Source: an uncultured Planctomycetaceae bacterium
GTDB taxonomy: Bacteria > Planctomycetota > Planctomycetia > Planctomycetales > Planctomycetaceae
Length of the DNA: 6,199 nucleotides
Reading direction: 5' to 3'
Assembly: GCA_937975745.1 (NCBI GenBank)
Contig: CALJUK010000601.1
Span: 1 to 6,199, forward strand
Shown: piece after piece, positions 1 to 5,847 of the stretch
Position numbering within the stretch: the first letter of the stretch is position 1
How the letters are laid out: each line of letters opens with the position of its first letter
Position numbers and translations under genes: made by a program
Notes under the pieces: model-generated
The model's input: the letters and a program-made list of their open reading frames with translations, nothing else
Databases searched by the model: none
Told to the model about the DNA's origin: nothing

Positions 1-603
1 CCCACGCAGTTGGAGGACCAGCGTGGCGCGCAGTCCGCTCTGGCCGGCTCCCATCACCCAGGAGACTTTCGGCTCCCACACCTGCAACCGCTTCTGCGCT
101 TCGAACGCCTGTTGGACGGCCTTGGCAGCACAGCTCATCGGCTCGGCCAGGACGTGCAGGTGCTTCAGGCCGACCGGCATCTTCACGATGAACTCGGCGT
201 CGTCGACGAAGTACTCGGTCAGGTAGCCATGCAGCAGGTTGATGCCCCGCTCGTAGTAGACTTCTTCGCTGGTGATGTCCGATCGGCCGATCTGGTCGTA
301 GATCGAACCACCCGGACGGCGGACGGTACAGGTGACGTAGTCACCTGGCTGGACGTGATGCACGTTGTTGCCGACTTCTTCGACAATGCCGAAGCATTCA
401 TGTCCGATCACCAAAAAGTCGAATCCCGGAGGCGAATTTCCGTAGAGTGCGTCGTTGATCTCGCGGTCCGTCGCATCGACACCGACCTTGAGGACTTTAA
501 CAAGCACGCCCCGGCCATTGGGAATGTCAGAGACGGCTGGCTTGGAAAGTTCCGCCAGATGGACACTGTTGGGGACACCGGGACGGACGGCGATGGCTTT
601 CAT
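1..603 (-). CDS. Glucose 1-dehydrogenase-like zinc-dependent dehydrogenase (MDR family), 3' end missing
   Basis: This is the N-terminal 201 residues of a medium-chain dehydrogenase/reductase; the gene continues off the left edge. It starts at the ATG whose complement is at 601-603, with a GAAGGA-like ribosome site just upstream. The protein begins MKAIAVRPG and has the GroES-like domain pattern of archaeal-type glucose dehydrogenases. Visible catalytic-zinc candidates are D43 (in GVDATD), H68 and E69 (in IGHE) and E154 (in LAEPMS), matching the Asp/His/Glu/Glu ligand set known from halophilic glucose dehydrogenase. The TVRRPG (93-98) and YYERGINLLHGYLTEYF (116-132) segments are also typical of this group. 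A Rossmann motif GAGQSG lies at 185-190, close to the cut edge. The four-cysteine structural-zinc loop of many MDR enzymes is absent; only C92 lies in that region. The expected role is cytoplasmic NAD(P)-dependent oxidation of a sugar, probably glucose to gluconolactone. The family is secure, but the exact substrate is inferred. Confidence 0.88.
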   Translation of the reverse strand, partial: MKAIAVRPGVPNSVHLAELSKPAVSDIPNGRGVLVKVLKVGVDATDREINDALYGNSPPGFDFLVIGHECFGIVEEVGNNVHHVQPGDYVTCTVRRPGGSIYDQIGRSDITSEEVYYERGINLLHGYLTEYFVDDAEFIVKMPVGLKHLHVLAEPMSCAAKAVQQAFEAQKRLQVWEPKVSWVMGAGQSGLRATLVLQLRG

Positions 604-643
604 GGAGGTCCTTCAATGCGACGCAGATCGTTCGTGTGTTGCA

Positions 644-655
644 GCGGCCGGCCGC
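644..655. repeat. 12-bp perfect GC palindrome upstream of the dehydrogenase gene
   Basis: The sequence GCGGCCGGCCGC is its own reverse complement. It sits about 40 bp upstream of the dehydrogenase start codon, in the 148-bp gap between the tRNA and that gene. It could be a regulator site or a small hairpin in the transcript leader, but a GC-only palindrome of this length also arises by chance in GC-rich DNA. No convincing promoter was found in the same gap, so the dehydrogenase may be read through from the tRNA promoter. Confidence 0.3.
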
Positions 656-751
656 GTCAGAGAAGTCGCCGCTTCGAGGAGGCCTTGTCCTGCTGTGAAA
701 CCGCTCGGGTGTTCTTAGCTGTTGGGACAAAAGGACTTCCGTTGTCGAATG

Positions 752-834
752 TGCGAGAGGGGGGACTCGAACCCCCACGTCCATTGGACACTAGATCCTA
801 AATCTAGCGCGTCTGCCAATTCCGCCACTCTCGC
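752..834 (-). tRNA. tRNA-Leu (anticodon UAG)
   Basis: On the minus strand this folds as a complete class II tRNA. The acceptor stem pairs GCGAGAG (828-834) with CTCTCGC (753-759), all seven pairs Watson-Crick, with discriminator A at 752. The anticodon stem CTAGA/TCTAG encloses the seven-base loop TTTAGGA, which places the anticodon UAG at 798-800 to read CUA and related leucine codons. A long variable arm (GTCC-AAT-GGAC) identifies the class as Leu/Ser-type, and the D-arm GGCGGAATTGGCAGACGC is typical of tRNA-Leu. The T-arm is GGGGG-TTCGAGT-CCCCC. CCA is not encoded: the bases after the acceptor stem read A, C, A. No integrase or flanking direct repeat suggests use as an attachment site. Confidence 0.97.
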
Positions 835-839
835 CTCCG

Positions 840-856
840 GCGGACGGTTTGTCCGC
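840..856. repeat. Inverted repeat in the tRNA leader
   Basis: GCGGAC and GTCCGC form a six-base-pair stem around a five-base loop, ending 6 bp upstream of the tRNA 5' end. If transcription begins near 859-860, this stem would lie in the short precursor leader removed by RNase P. Function is unknown and chance is possible. Confidence 0.35.
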
Positions 857-866
857 TCGAACCGTG

Positions 867-895
867 AGTTTACCGGCGGAACAACCGGCTGACAA
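867..895 (-). promoter_or_regulatory. Sigma70-like promoter for tRNA-Leu
   Basis: On the minus strand a -35 box TTGTCA (890-895) is followed after exactly 17 bp by a -10 box TAAACT (867-872). Each matches four to five of six consensus bases. Transcription would begin around 859-861, leaving a precursor leader of about 25 nt before the tRNA at 834. Position and spacing fit well. Promoter consensus in planctomycetes is poorly known, so this remains a prediction. Confidence 0.5.
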
Positions 896-982
896 ACGCT
901 CGGGCAGGGGAGTTCCCCAGGTGAATGGCGGACCGGGGATTGAGGCATCGGCAGAGATCAGCACATCCGGCTGTCGGACCAC

Positions 983-995
983 CGGCGAATCGCCG
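983..995. repeat. Inverted repeat upstream of the candidate tolC promoter
   Basis: CGGCGA and TCGCCG are perfect inverted halves around a single A. The repeat is centred about 29 bp upstream of the proposed -35 box, where activator or repressor sites are often found. There is no direct evidence of regulator binding. Confidence 0.25.
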
Positions 996-1017
996 CAGAA
1001 CGGCGGGCCAACTCGTC

Positions 1018-1046
1018 TTGAGCCAAATCTGGTCTGCGGCTACACT
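1018..1046 (+). promoter_or_regulatory. Candidate sigma70-like promoter for the TolC-like gene
   Basis: TTGAGC (1018-1023) and TACACT (1041-1046) are separated by exactly 17 bp. They resemble -35 and -10 hexamers, with four of six bases matching in each. The predicted start near 1053 gives a leader of about 197 nt before the ATG at 1250. It is the best candidate I found between the tRNA and the gene, but it is unconfirmed. Confidence 0.4.
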
Positions 1047-1115
1047 TCCGCCTCCCCCCTTGATTCCCAATCTTCCAGATTTCACCTCTTTCCCTTTGCG
1101 GCGACCGCGCTCGCG

Positions 1116-1133
1116 CTTGGTCCCTGGGCCAAG
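1116..1133 (+). other. Hairpin in the leader of the TolC-like gene
   Basis: CTTGGTC and GGCCAAG pair as a seven-base-pair stem (one G-T wobble) closed by a four-base loop. A TTTT run lies about 7 nt after the stem. It is too far away for a standard intrinsic terminator, so attenuation is only a weak possibility. It would sit about 65 nt into the predicted mRNA. Confidence 0.25.
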
Positions 1134-1238
1134 GTCACCTTTTCCAATCGGGACTGGGTCGTCGATCGGCCTGCGGATTCGAGTTCGTTCTCGTTCGGTC
1201 TGCTGGCGAAAGGTGTGCTGGCGAAAACAGTGACTTAC

Positions 1239-1243
1239 AGGAA
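1239..1243 (+). promoter_or_regulatory. Ribosome binding site of the TolC-like gene
   Basis: AGGAA lies six bases upstream of the ATG at 1250. It supports that start, which also places a clean lipoprotein signal peptide at the N-terminus. Confidence 0.6.
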
Positions 1244-1249
1244 CCGCGC

Positions 1250-3307
1250 ATGAAAAATCAGCTGTTGCTGATTTTGCTGATTGCGAGCGGCTGCGGCACA
1301 TCGCAGACGCTGGTTCAGCGTGCGCCAAGTCGTACGAAGCTGGTGATCCGAGCTCAGGGGCACTCGCTACCGTCGGTCGATTCGGCCTTTGATCGTTCGG
1401 GCCCGACGCAGCAGCCCGTGCCACCGCAGCAGCCCGTCCCGGCATTCAGCCAACCACGCGGCGATCTCGGCAGGACGGGACCGCCGGCAGACCGACCAGA
1501 CGGGCCGAACATTCCCGATGCGTCCACGGAAGTTCCCCCAGCCGACTTGGCGACTCCCGGGCAAACTGACAAACGTCCGCAGCCGCTGTCACTTCGCGAT
1601 GCGATCCGGTTTGCACTGGCGGGCAGCGAAATTGTTCGGACTCTCAGCGGTGACGTCACGATCGATCGGGCGACGGGATTCGATCCGATGATCGAATGGC
1701 AGAAGATTACCCAGCAGGAAAGCAACTTCGATCCGAAGTTTTCCACGAAATACACCGGCAGCCAGTACGATAAGCCGCCGAGTACGTTCTTCGGTCCAGG
1801 ACTGTCGAGTCCCACACTTCGGGACGAGGGTGACTTCAGCATCAGTTTAAGCAAGCGCTGGCAGTGGGGAACGACGACAAGTATTGGATACCAGCCGCCG
1901 CTGGCGTATTTATTTTTGCCCAAGACCAATTCCAGCGGCTTCAATCCAGCCTACTCGTCCGCGGCTGTCTTCGATCTGAAGCAGCCATTACTGCGTGGCG
2001 GTGGCCGAACTGCCAACCTGGCCCCGATCGTGATTGCCCGTACGCGGGCGGACCAGACCGTGTGGGAAGTCGAAGAGGCGATGAACTCGCAGGTCCGGAG
2101 CATTGAGGAAGCCTATTGGCGACTGCAGGCGGCGTATCTGACAATGCAGTCGATCGAAGCCGTTCTGCCACTCGCGGAAGAAAGTGTTCGCATCGAGACG
2201 CTACGGTTCGAGGCCGAACGCATCACTTATTCCGATGTCGCCCGCGCGGAACTCAAATTCGAATCGCTTCGTCAGCAGTTGTACCGGGCTCAGTTGGATG
2301 TCCAGCAGACGGAGTTCAATCTCCGGCAACTGATTGGCCTGCCTGTTCACGACGAGACGGCCATTGTCCCCGTCGACGTACCGGAGCAGGCCGAGCCCAC
2401 GATCACGCTGGATCATGTCGTCGCGACGGCTTTGGAAAATCGCCCTGATCTATTGCGGCGGCGGCTGGAGGTGAAAGCTAACCAGATCGAAGTAACCGTC
2501 GCTCGTAACGGTTTGTTGCCACAACTCGATTTTCAAGCCCAGTTGGCAACGAACGGTCTCGCCGGACTTTTGGACGACTCTCTTGATCAGATGAGTTCGC
2601 TGGACTACACCGACTGGACGTTGGGCCTGACGTATTCCATTCCGTTGGGGAACCGAAACGCGAAAGCAGAGTTGGCCCGACAGGAACTTGCGCTGGCACG
2701 CGAGCGAGCGCTGCTGGTCGAGTATGAGCGGCAGGTGACGTACCAGCTGGCCAGCGTGCTGGCGAAGGTTGAGACCGCCTGGAAACGATTTCAGAGTGCG
2801 CGTCGGCAGGTTGATCACGCCGAGGAATGGCTGCGACTCTCACGAATTCGCTATCAGAACCCGCCGGTCGACAAAGGGTCCGATTGGTTGCTGCTGACGC
2901 TGGCGGACTTTCAGGTGGCGATGCAGTCGCACATCGACGCGCTCACGTCAGCGGGACAGTCTTTAGCGGACTACAACACGCTGTTGGCCGAACTCAATGA
3001 AATTCAGGGGACCGAATTAGAACGTTGGCGGATTCAGTTCGACCAGCCGCTTCCCTACACGCCGCCGTCTCCTGTGCCCGGATTCTCGGATGGGCACTCG
3101 CTTCCGCTGACGCCCCCCTTCGATACCGAAAGAAATCTGGCTGTGGCCCCGCCCGTCATTTCCGAAGAGATCACTGTGTTGAAGCCACCTTCCCAGCCGT
3201 TGGAGATTCCGCGGCCGAGTTCGTATCCCGGAATCCCCATCGGGCATACCGGACCGATCGCGAACGGCATTGCCGTTTCGGTTGGGCCCGTTGGCAGTAT
3301 GCGGTGA
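1250..3307 (+). CDS. TolC family outer-membrane efflux lipoprotein
   Basis: This 685-residue protein is the likely outer-membrane channel of an envelope-spanning exporter. Residues 1-15 (MKNQLLLILLIASGC) form a lipoprotein signal with lipidation expected at C15. Residues 40-112 are a proline-rich linker. The two TolC halves follow. FDLKQPLLRGGGRTAN (241-256) is the QPLLRG strand motif common in such proteins, followed by helical segments at about 262-360. ENRPDLLRRRLEVKANQIEV (396-415) is the classic helix of the second repeat, with GLLPQLDF (421-428) after it and WTLGLTYSIPLGNR (456-469) as the second strand motif, then helices to about 600. Residues 600-685 are another proline-rich tail, longer than in enterobacterial TolC. 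The start is supported by the ribosome site and signal peptide. It converges on the protease-adaptor gene with a 3-bp gap, which suggests but does not prove that the two proteins work together. Substrate unknown. Confidence 0.92.
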   Translation: MKNQLLLILLIASGCGTSQTLVQRAPSRTKLVIRAQGHSLPSVDSAFDRSGPTQQPVPPQQPVPAFSQPRGDLGRTGPPADRPDGPNIPDASTEVPPADLATPGQTDKRPQPLSLRDAIRFALAGSEIVRTLSGDVTIDRATGFDPMIEWQKITQQESNFDPKFSTKYTGSQYDKPPSTFFGPGLSSPTLRDEGDFSISLSKRWQWGTTTSIGYQPPLAYLFLPKTNSSGFNPAYSSAAVFDLKQPLLRGGGRTANLAPIVIARTRADQTVWEVEEAMNSQVRSIEEAYWRLQAAYLTMQSIEAVLPLAEESVRIETLRFEAERITYSDVARAELKFESLRQQLYRAQLDVQQTEFNLRQLIGLPVHDETAIVPVDVPEQAEPTITLDHVVATALENRPDLLRRRLEVKANQIEVTVARNGLLPQLDFQAQLATNGLAGLLDDSLDQMSSLDYTDWTLGLTYSIPLGNRNAKAELARQELALARERALLVEYERQVTYQLASVLAKVETAWKRFQSARRQVDHAEEWLRLSRIRYQNPPVDKGSDWLLLTLADFQVAMQSHIDALTSAGQSLADYNTLLAELNEIQGTELERWRIQFDQPLPYTPPSPVPGFSDGHSLPLTPPFDTERNLAVAPPVISEEITVLKPPSQPLEIPRPSSYPGIPIGHTGPIANGIAVSVGPVGSMR
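1406..1441 (+). repeat. 18-bp tandem repeat encoding (T/P)QQPVP twice
   Basis: Two in-frame 18-bp units encode residues 53-64 of the TolC-like protein as TQQPVP then PQQPVP. Thirteen consecutive bases (CGCAGCAGCCCGT) are identical between units. It is a small slippage-type expansion inside the proline-rich linker and could vary in copy number among relatives. Confidence 0.7.
3263..3277. repeat. Hairpin at the end of the TolC-like gene
   Basis: AACGGC and GCCGTT pair perfectly around ATT, 28 bp before the TolC-like stop and about 34 bp past the stop of the opposing gene. The palindrome can form on both transcripts. Only a TTT follows on the plus strand and no T-run on the minus strand, so it is at best a weak terminator-like element between convergent genes. 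It may simply be coding sequence. Confidence 0.25.
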
Positions 3308-3310
3308 GGC

Positions 3311-5818
3311 TTACCACCAGAATTCGGTTCGCACGTATCGCATCGCTCGGATGAATAGAATCGTCCCGACCGACCTGTGGCTGCGATAGACGCGCCCGAA
3401 ACCCGTCATGCCGGGTTTGAGTTGTCCCTGCTCGTTGTCAAGTTTGCAGTAGACGACGATTTTCGCATCCGACTGTGGGGGTGGTTGAACGGTTGTTGCA
3501 CTGGTCAAGGCGGAAGGAGAGATTCCAGGAGCGACACGGTCAACGGTGGCATCCAAAGTTTCGAAGGGAAGCGAGCGAGCCTTCAGTCGGACAGGCTGCC
3601 CGGGTTGAAGACCGCCGATCTGGTCCTGGCTGATCGAGATCTCGATGCGTGACGTGGCGCAGTCCTCGATGACGCAAATCGGTGTCCCGGTGATCGAGTA
3701 CTGGCCCTTTTTGTCCTGCATGCGGGGTGTCGCGACAATCCCGTCAACGGTGGCTCGCACGATCAGCTTTTTCTTCTGCTCATGCAGAAAGGTCAGCTCC
3801 TGTTGCAAGCGATCCTGGCGCGCTTTTTCGGCGGCAATGTCTTCCTGGCGTGTCCCCGCTTCCAGCAATTTCAAGTAATCGAGTGCATCCGCAAGTTGAT
3901 GCTCCCGTCGCGATAGTTCCGCCTCGGCCAGTCGCGTCCCGGCGGTAGCCCGGGCTGCCCGCCGGGCTTGGATTTCGGATAGCGCGGCACCCAGCACGGC
4001 CAATTGCGTCTGTTCGCTGCGAAGTTGTGCTCCGGCCAGCGCACCGAGCTTGTAAAGCCGCTGTGACTGAACGATGGCGGATTTCGAGAATTCCAATTGC
4101 GCGTTGGTCTGCTCGATTTGTTGATTGAGTGCGCGGAGCTCGTGTTCGAGTTCTGTGCCGGCGCGATCAAGCTGCCGTCGGCCGTCGTCAACCCATGTTT
4201 GCAGGCGTTCCACGCGGTCCCTGGCGGCACGCAGTTCTTCGGGACGTGGTCCCAACTCCAATTTGGCCAATTGGGCCTCGGACTCTTTCAATTCAGCCGA
4301 CTTGGTGGCGATCTGGTTTTCGAGTTCCGGCGAATCAAGTCGGACGAGTGGGTCGCCGGCGGAAACACGGCATCCCTCTTCAACGTAAACGTCACGGACG
4401 AAACCAGAGACCGACGAGCGAATATCGTAGAGATCACCCGGACGGACTTCGAAGTCTCCCGTCGCATAGTGACCAATTGGAAACAGGAACAGGATTGCAA
4501 CTGTTGTTGCGATTCCTGACATCCAGATCAGAGTCCGTTTTCGGCGCTCGGTAATCATTGTAACAAACTCACTTCTGAAAAAGCCCCGAAAGACGCGCCG
4601 CAGGGCGTATGCCAACAGCGCTACTGACAACAAGATTCCGACAGTTCCCAGTTCCCGGCTCATTACTCCCAGGAATCGAATCAAGCCCATGTCCAGCAGG
4701 GCTATTGCGAACACCCAGGCGAACATACCATAGAACAGCACTGGTCGGTCTGAGCGTTGGAGTACGGGGGCCGGTGCGCCCCACAAGAACCATCGCATGT
4801 ACTGCATCCACATTTCCTGGGCTCGCCGGCGGAGATTGGGGATCGCCAGCCAGTCACTGACCAGGTAGTAGCCGTCCAGACGCAGCAATGGGTTGAAGTT
4901 GATGAGTCCCCGGCTGCCACAAACGGTGCACACCAGCAACGCCAGGTAATTCACGAAACTTGTCTCGACCGTAATCCGCCACACGAAGACGGAGGCGGCC
5001 CACAGGCACATATCGCAGTAACCGCCCGCCGCCGTGATGAGCAGTCGCTTCCATTTCTCTCGAATCAGCCACGCGTCCGATACGTTGCAGTACATGCACG
5101 GAATGCCGAACATAATCAGGACGCCCAACTCGTGGACGTCGCCGCCAAAATGTTTGCACGTCAGGCCGTGGGCAAATTCATGGAGAATGGTCGCAGTGAC
5201 CATCACCAACGTGACCACGACAATCGTCTCCCACCGCATGACTTGTGGGAACGATGAGACCAGATGGTCGCTGTTGGCCAACATCGTGCAGAGGGCGCAG
5301 CCCATGACCACCAATGAGGTCACCAGAAAGGCCCGCGTCCATATCCAACGGATCTTCGGTTCCAGCCAACCAAACAGCCGGTTGGGATCATACAACGACA
5401 CGCGGTAGAACAGCAGGCTGCCCTGGCCCGGGAGACGATCGGCCATTCCCTTCTTTTTGCGTGGACTGGATGGCGAGTCTGCATCGGTCTCCTCGCGTCG
5501 GTCAGACGGCTCAGCCGAGCTCGTTTTCTTCGAGCCAGTTTCTTCCTTTTTGTCAATCAGTCCCGCCGAGCGAACCAGTTCGAAAAAATCGTCCAGGTCG
5601 GCTTCCGACAGCTCTTCGTCAAATTCCTGCTGATAAGCCTGCCGAAGTGACTCTCGCGTTTGGTCGGGACCAAGTTGTGTCAGTAGAAAGTGTTCGGGGC
5701 GACCGATGCTGAAGTACTTGCGGCGCGACGGCAGCTTCACGACATACTCGGAGTCAGCAATCTGCTGAATCACGAGGTCGGAGCGGATTGAAGGGATCTG
5801 TGTCGAAGATGCCGCCAT
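3311..5818 (-). CDS. PqqD-like / M50 site-2-type metalloprotease / HlyD adaptor fusion protein
   Basis: This 835-residue inner-membrane protein has three parts. Residues 12-88 resemble a PqqD-like winged-helix (RRE-type) domain, then comes a charged low-complexity linker (89-124). Residues 160-450 form an M50 protease domain with about seven hydrophobic helices (near 161-181, 197-217, 257-280, 286-303, 360-380, 389-407, 430-448). Zinc ligands are H213 and H217 of HEFAH with catalytic E214, and D315 in NPLLRLDGYY; PCMYCNVSDAW (240-250) is a family motif. Residues 465-505 and 684-719 are the split biotinyl-lipoyl halves around a long coiled coil (505-683), followed by a beta-barrel region. Basic RRKR before the last helix and an odd helix count put the N-terminus in the cytoplasm and HlyD in the periplasm. 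Related proteins are annotated as putative peptide zinc metalloproteases (YydH-like). The ATG at 5816-5818 lacks a strong ribosome site, but no in-frame start lies between it and the upstream gene. Substrate unknown; peptide processing plus export is inferred. Confidence 0.9.
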   Translation of the reverse strand: MAASSTQIPSIRSDLVIQQIADSEYVVKLPSRRKYFSIGRPEHFLLTQLGPDQTRESLRQAYQQEFDEELSEADLDDFFELVRSAGLIDKKEETGSKKTSSAEPSDRREETDADSPSSPRKKKGMADRLPGQGSLLFYRVSLYDPNRLFGWLEPKIRWIWTRAFLVTSLVVMGCALCTMLANSDHLVSSFPQVMRWETIVVVTLVMVTATILHEFAHGLTCKHFGGDVHELGVLIMFGIPCMYCNVSDAWLIREKWKRLLITAAGGYCDMCLWAASVFVWRITVETSFVNYLALLVCTVCGSRGLINFNPLLRLDGYYLVSDWLAIPNLRRRAQEMWMQYMRWFLWGAPAPVLQRSDRPVLFYGMFAWVFAIALLDMGLIRFLGVMSRELGTVGILLSVALLAYALRRVFRGFFRSEFVTMITERRKRTLIWMSGIATTVAILFLFPIGHYATGDFEVRPGDLYDIRSSVSGFVRDVYVEEGCRVSAGDPLVRLDSPELENQIATKSAELKESEAQLAKLELGPRPEELRAARDRVERLQTWVDDGRRQLDRAGTELEHELRALNQQIEQTNAQLEFSKSAIVQSQRLYKLGALAGAQLRSEQTQLAVLGAALSEIQARRAARATAGTRLAEAELSRREHQLADALDYLKLLEAGTRQEDIAAEKARQDRLQQELTFLHEQKKKLIVRATVDGIVATPRMQDKKGQYSITGTPICVIEDCATSRIEISISQDQIGGLQPGQPVRLKARSLPFETLDATVDRVAPGISPSALTSATTVQPPPQSDAKIVVYCKLDNEQGQLKPGMTGFGRVYRSHRSVGTILFIRAMRYVRTEFWW

Positions 5819-5847
5819 TGCGTCATTCCGAAGAGCCGAGTCGGTTC

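Larger units (their letters stand above)
836..1249. other. Divergent intergenic region between the tRNA and the TolC-like gene
   Basis: This 414-bp stretch separates the leftward tRNA from the rightward TolC-like gene. It holds the tRNA promoter, a candidate promoter for the TolC-like gene, several short inverted repeats (for example 983-995 and 1116-1133) and an 11-bp direct repeat (TGCTGGCGAAA at 1201-1211 and 1216-1226). Open frames through it show no recognisable protein domain, and the longest would overlap the tRNA promoter, so I treat it as non-coding. If the promoter call is right, the TolC-like mRNA has a long leader of roughly 200 nt. Confidence 0.6.

Noticed and set aside
10..801. 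263-codon open frame on the plus strand
   Set aside because: It lies antisense to the clearly recognisable dehydrogenase and runs into the tRNA-Leu gene; its translation shows no recognisable domain.
752..834. tRNA-Leu as a mobile-element attachment site
   Set aside because: No integrase gene, no repeated copy of the tRNA 3' end and no composition break were seen in the window.
849..1253. 134-codon plus-strand frame overlapping the TolC-like start as ATGA
   Set aside because: The ATGA overlap is suggestive of coupling, but the translation has no recognisable domain, there is no good ribosome site, and it begins within the tRNA promoter and leader region. Treated as chance, with low residual probability.
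870..1445. 191-codon minus-strand frame
   Set aside because: It overlaps the signal peptide and linker of the TolC-like gene, is arginine/alanine-rich without domains, and looks like a GC-rich shadow frame.
4097..4554. Overlapping plus-strand frames of about 140 codons
   Set aside because: They are antisense to the coiled-coil part of the HlyD region, which is well supported by family motifs on both sides.
5824..5826. ATG eight bases upstream of the protease-adaptor start
   Set aside because: It is out of frame with the long protein; the in-frame leader back to the upstream gene holds no alternative start codon.
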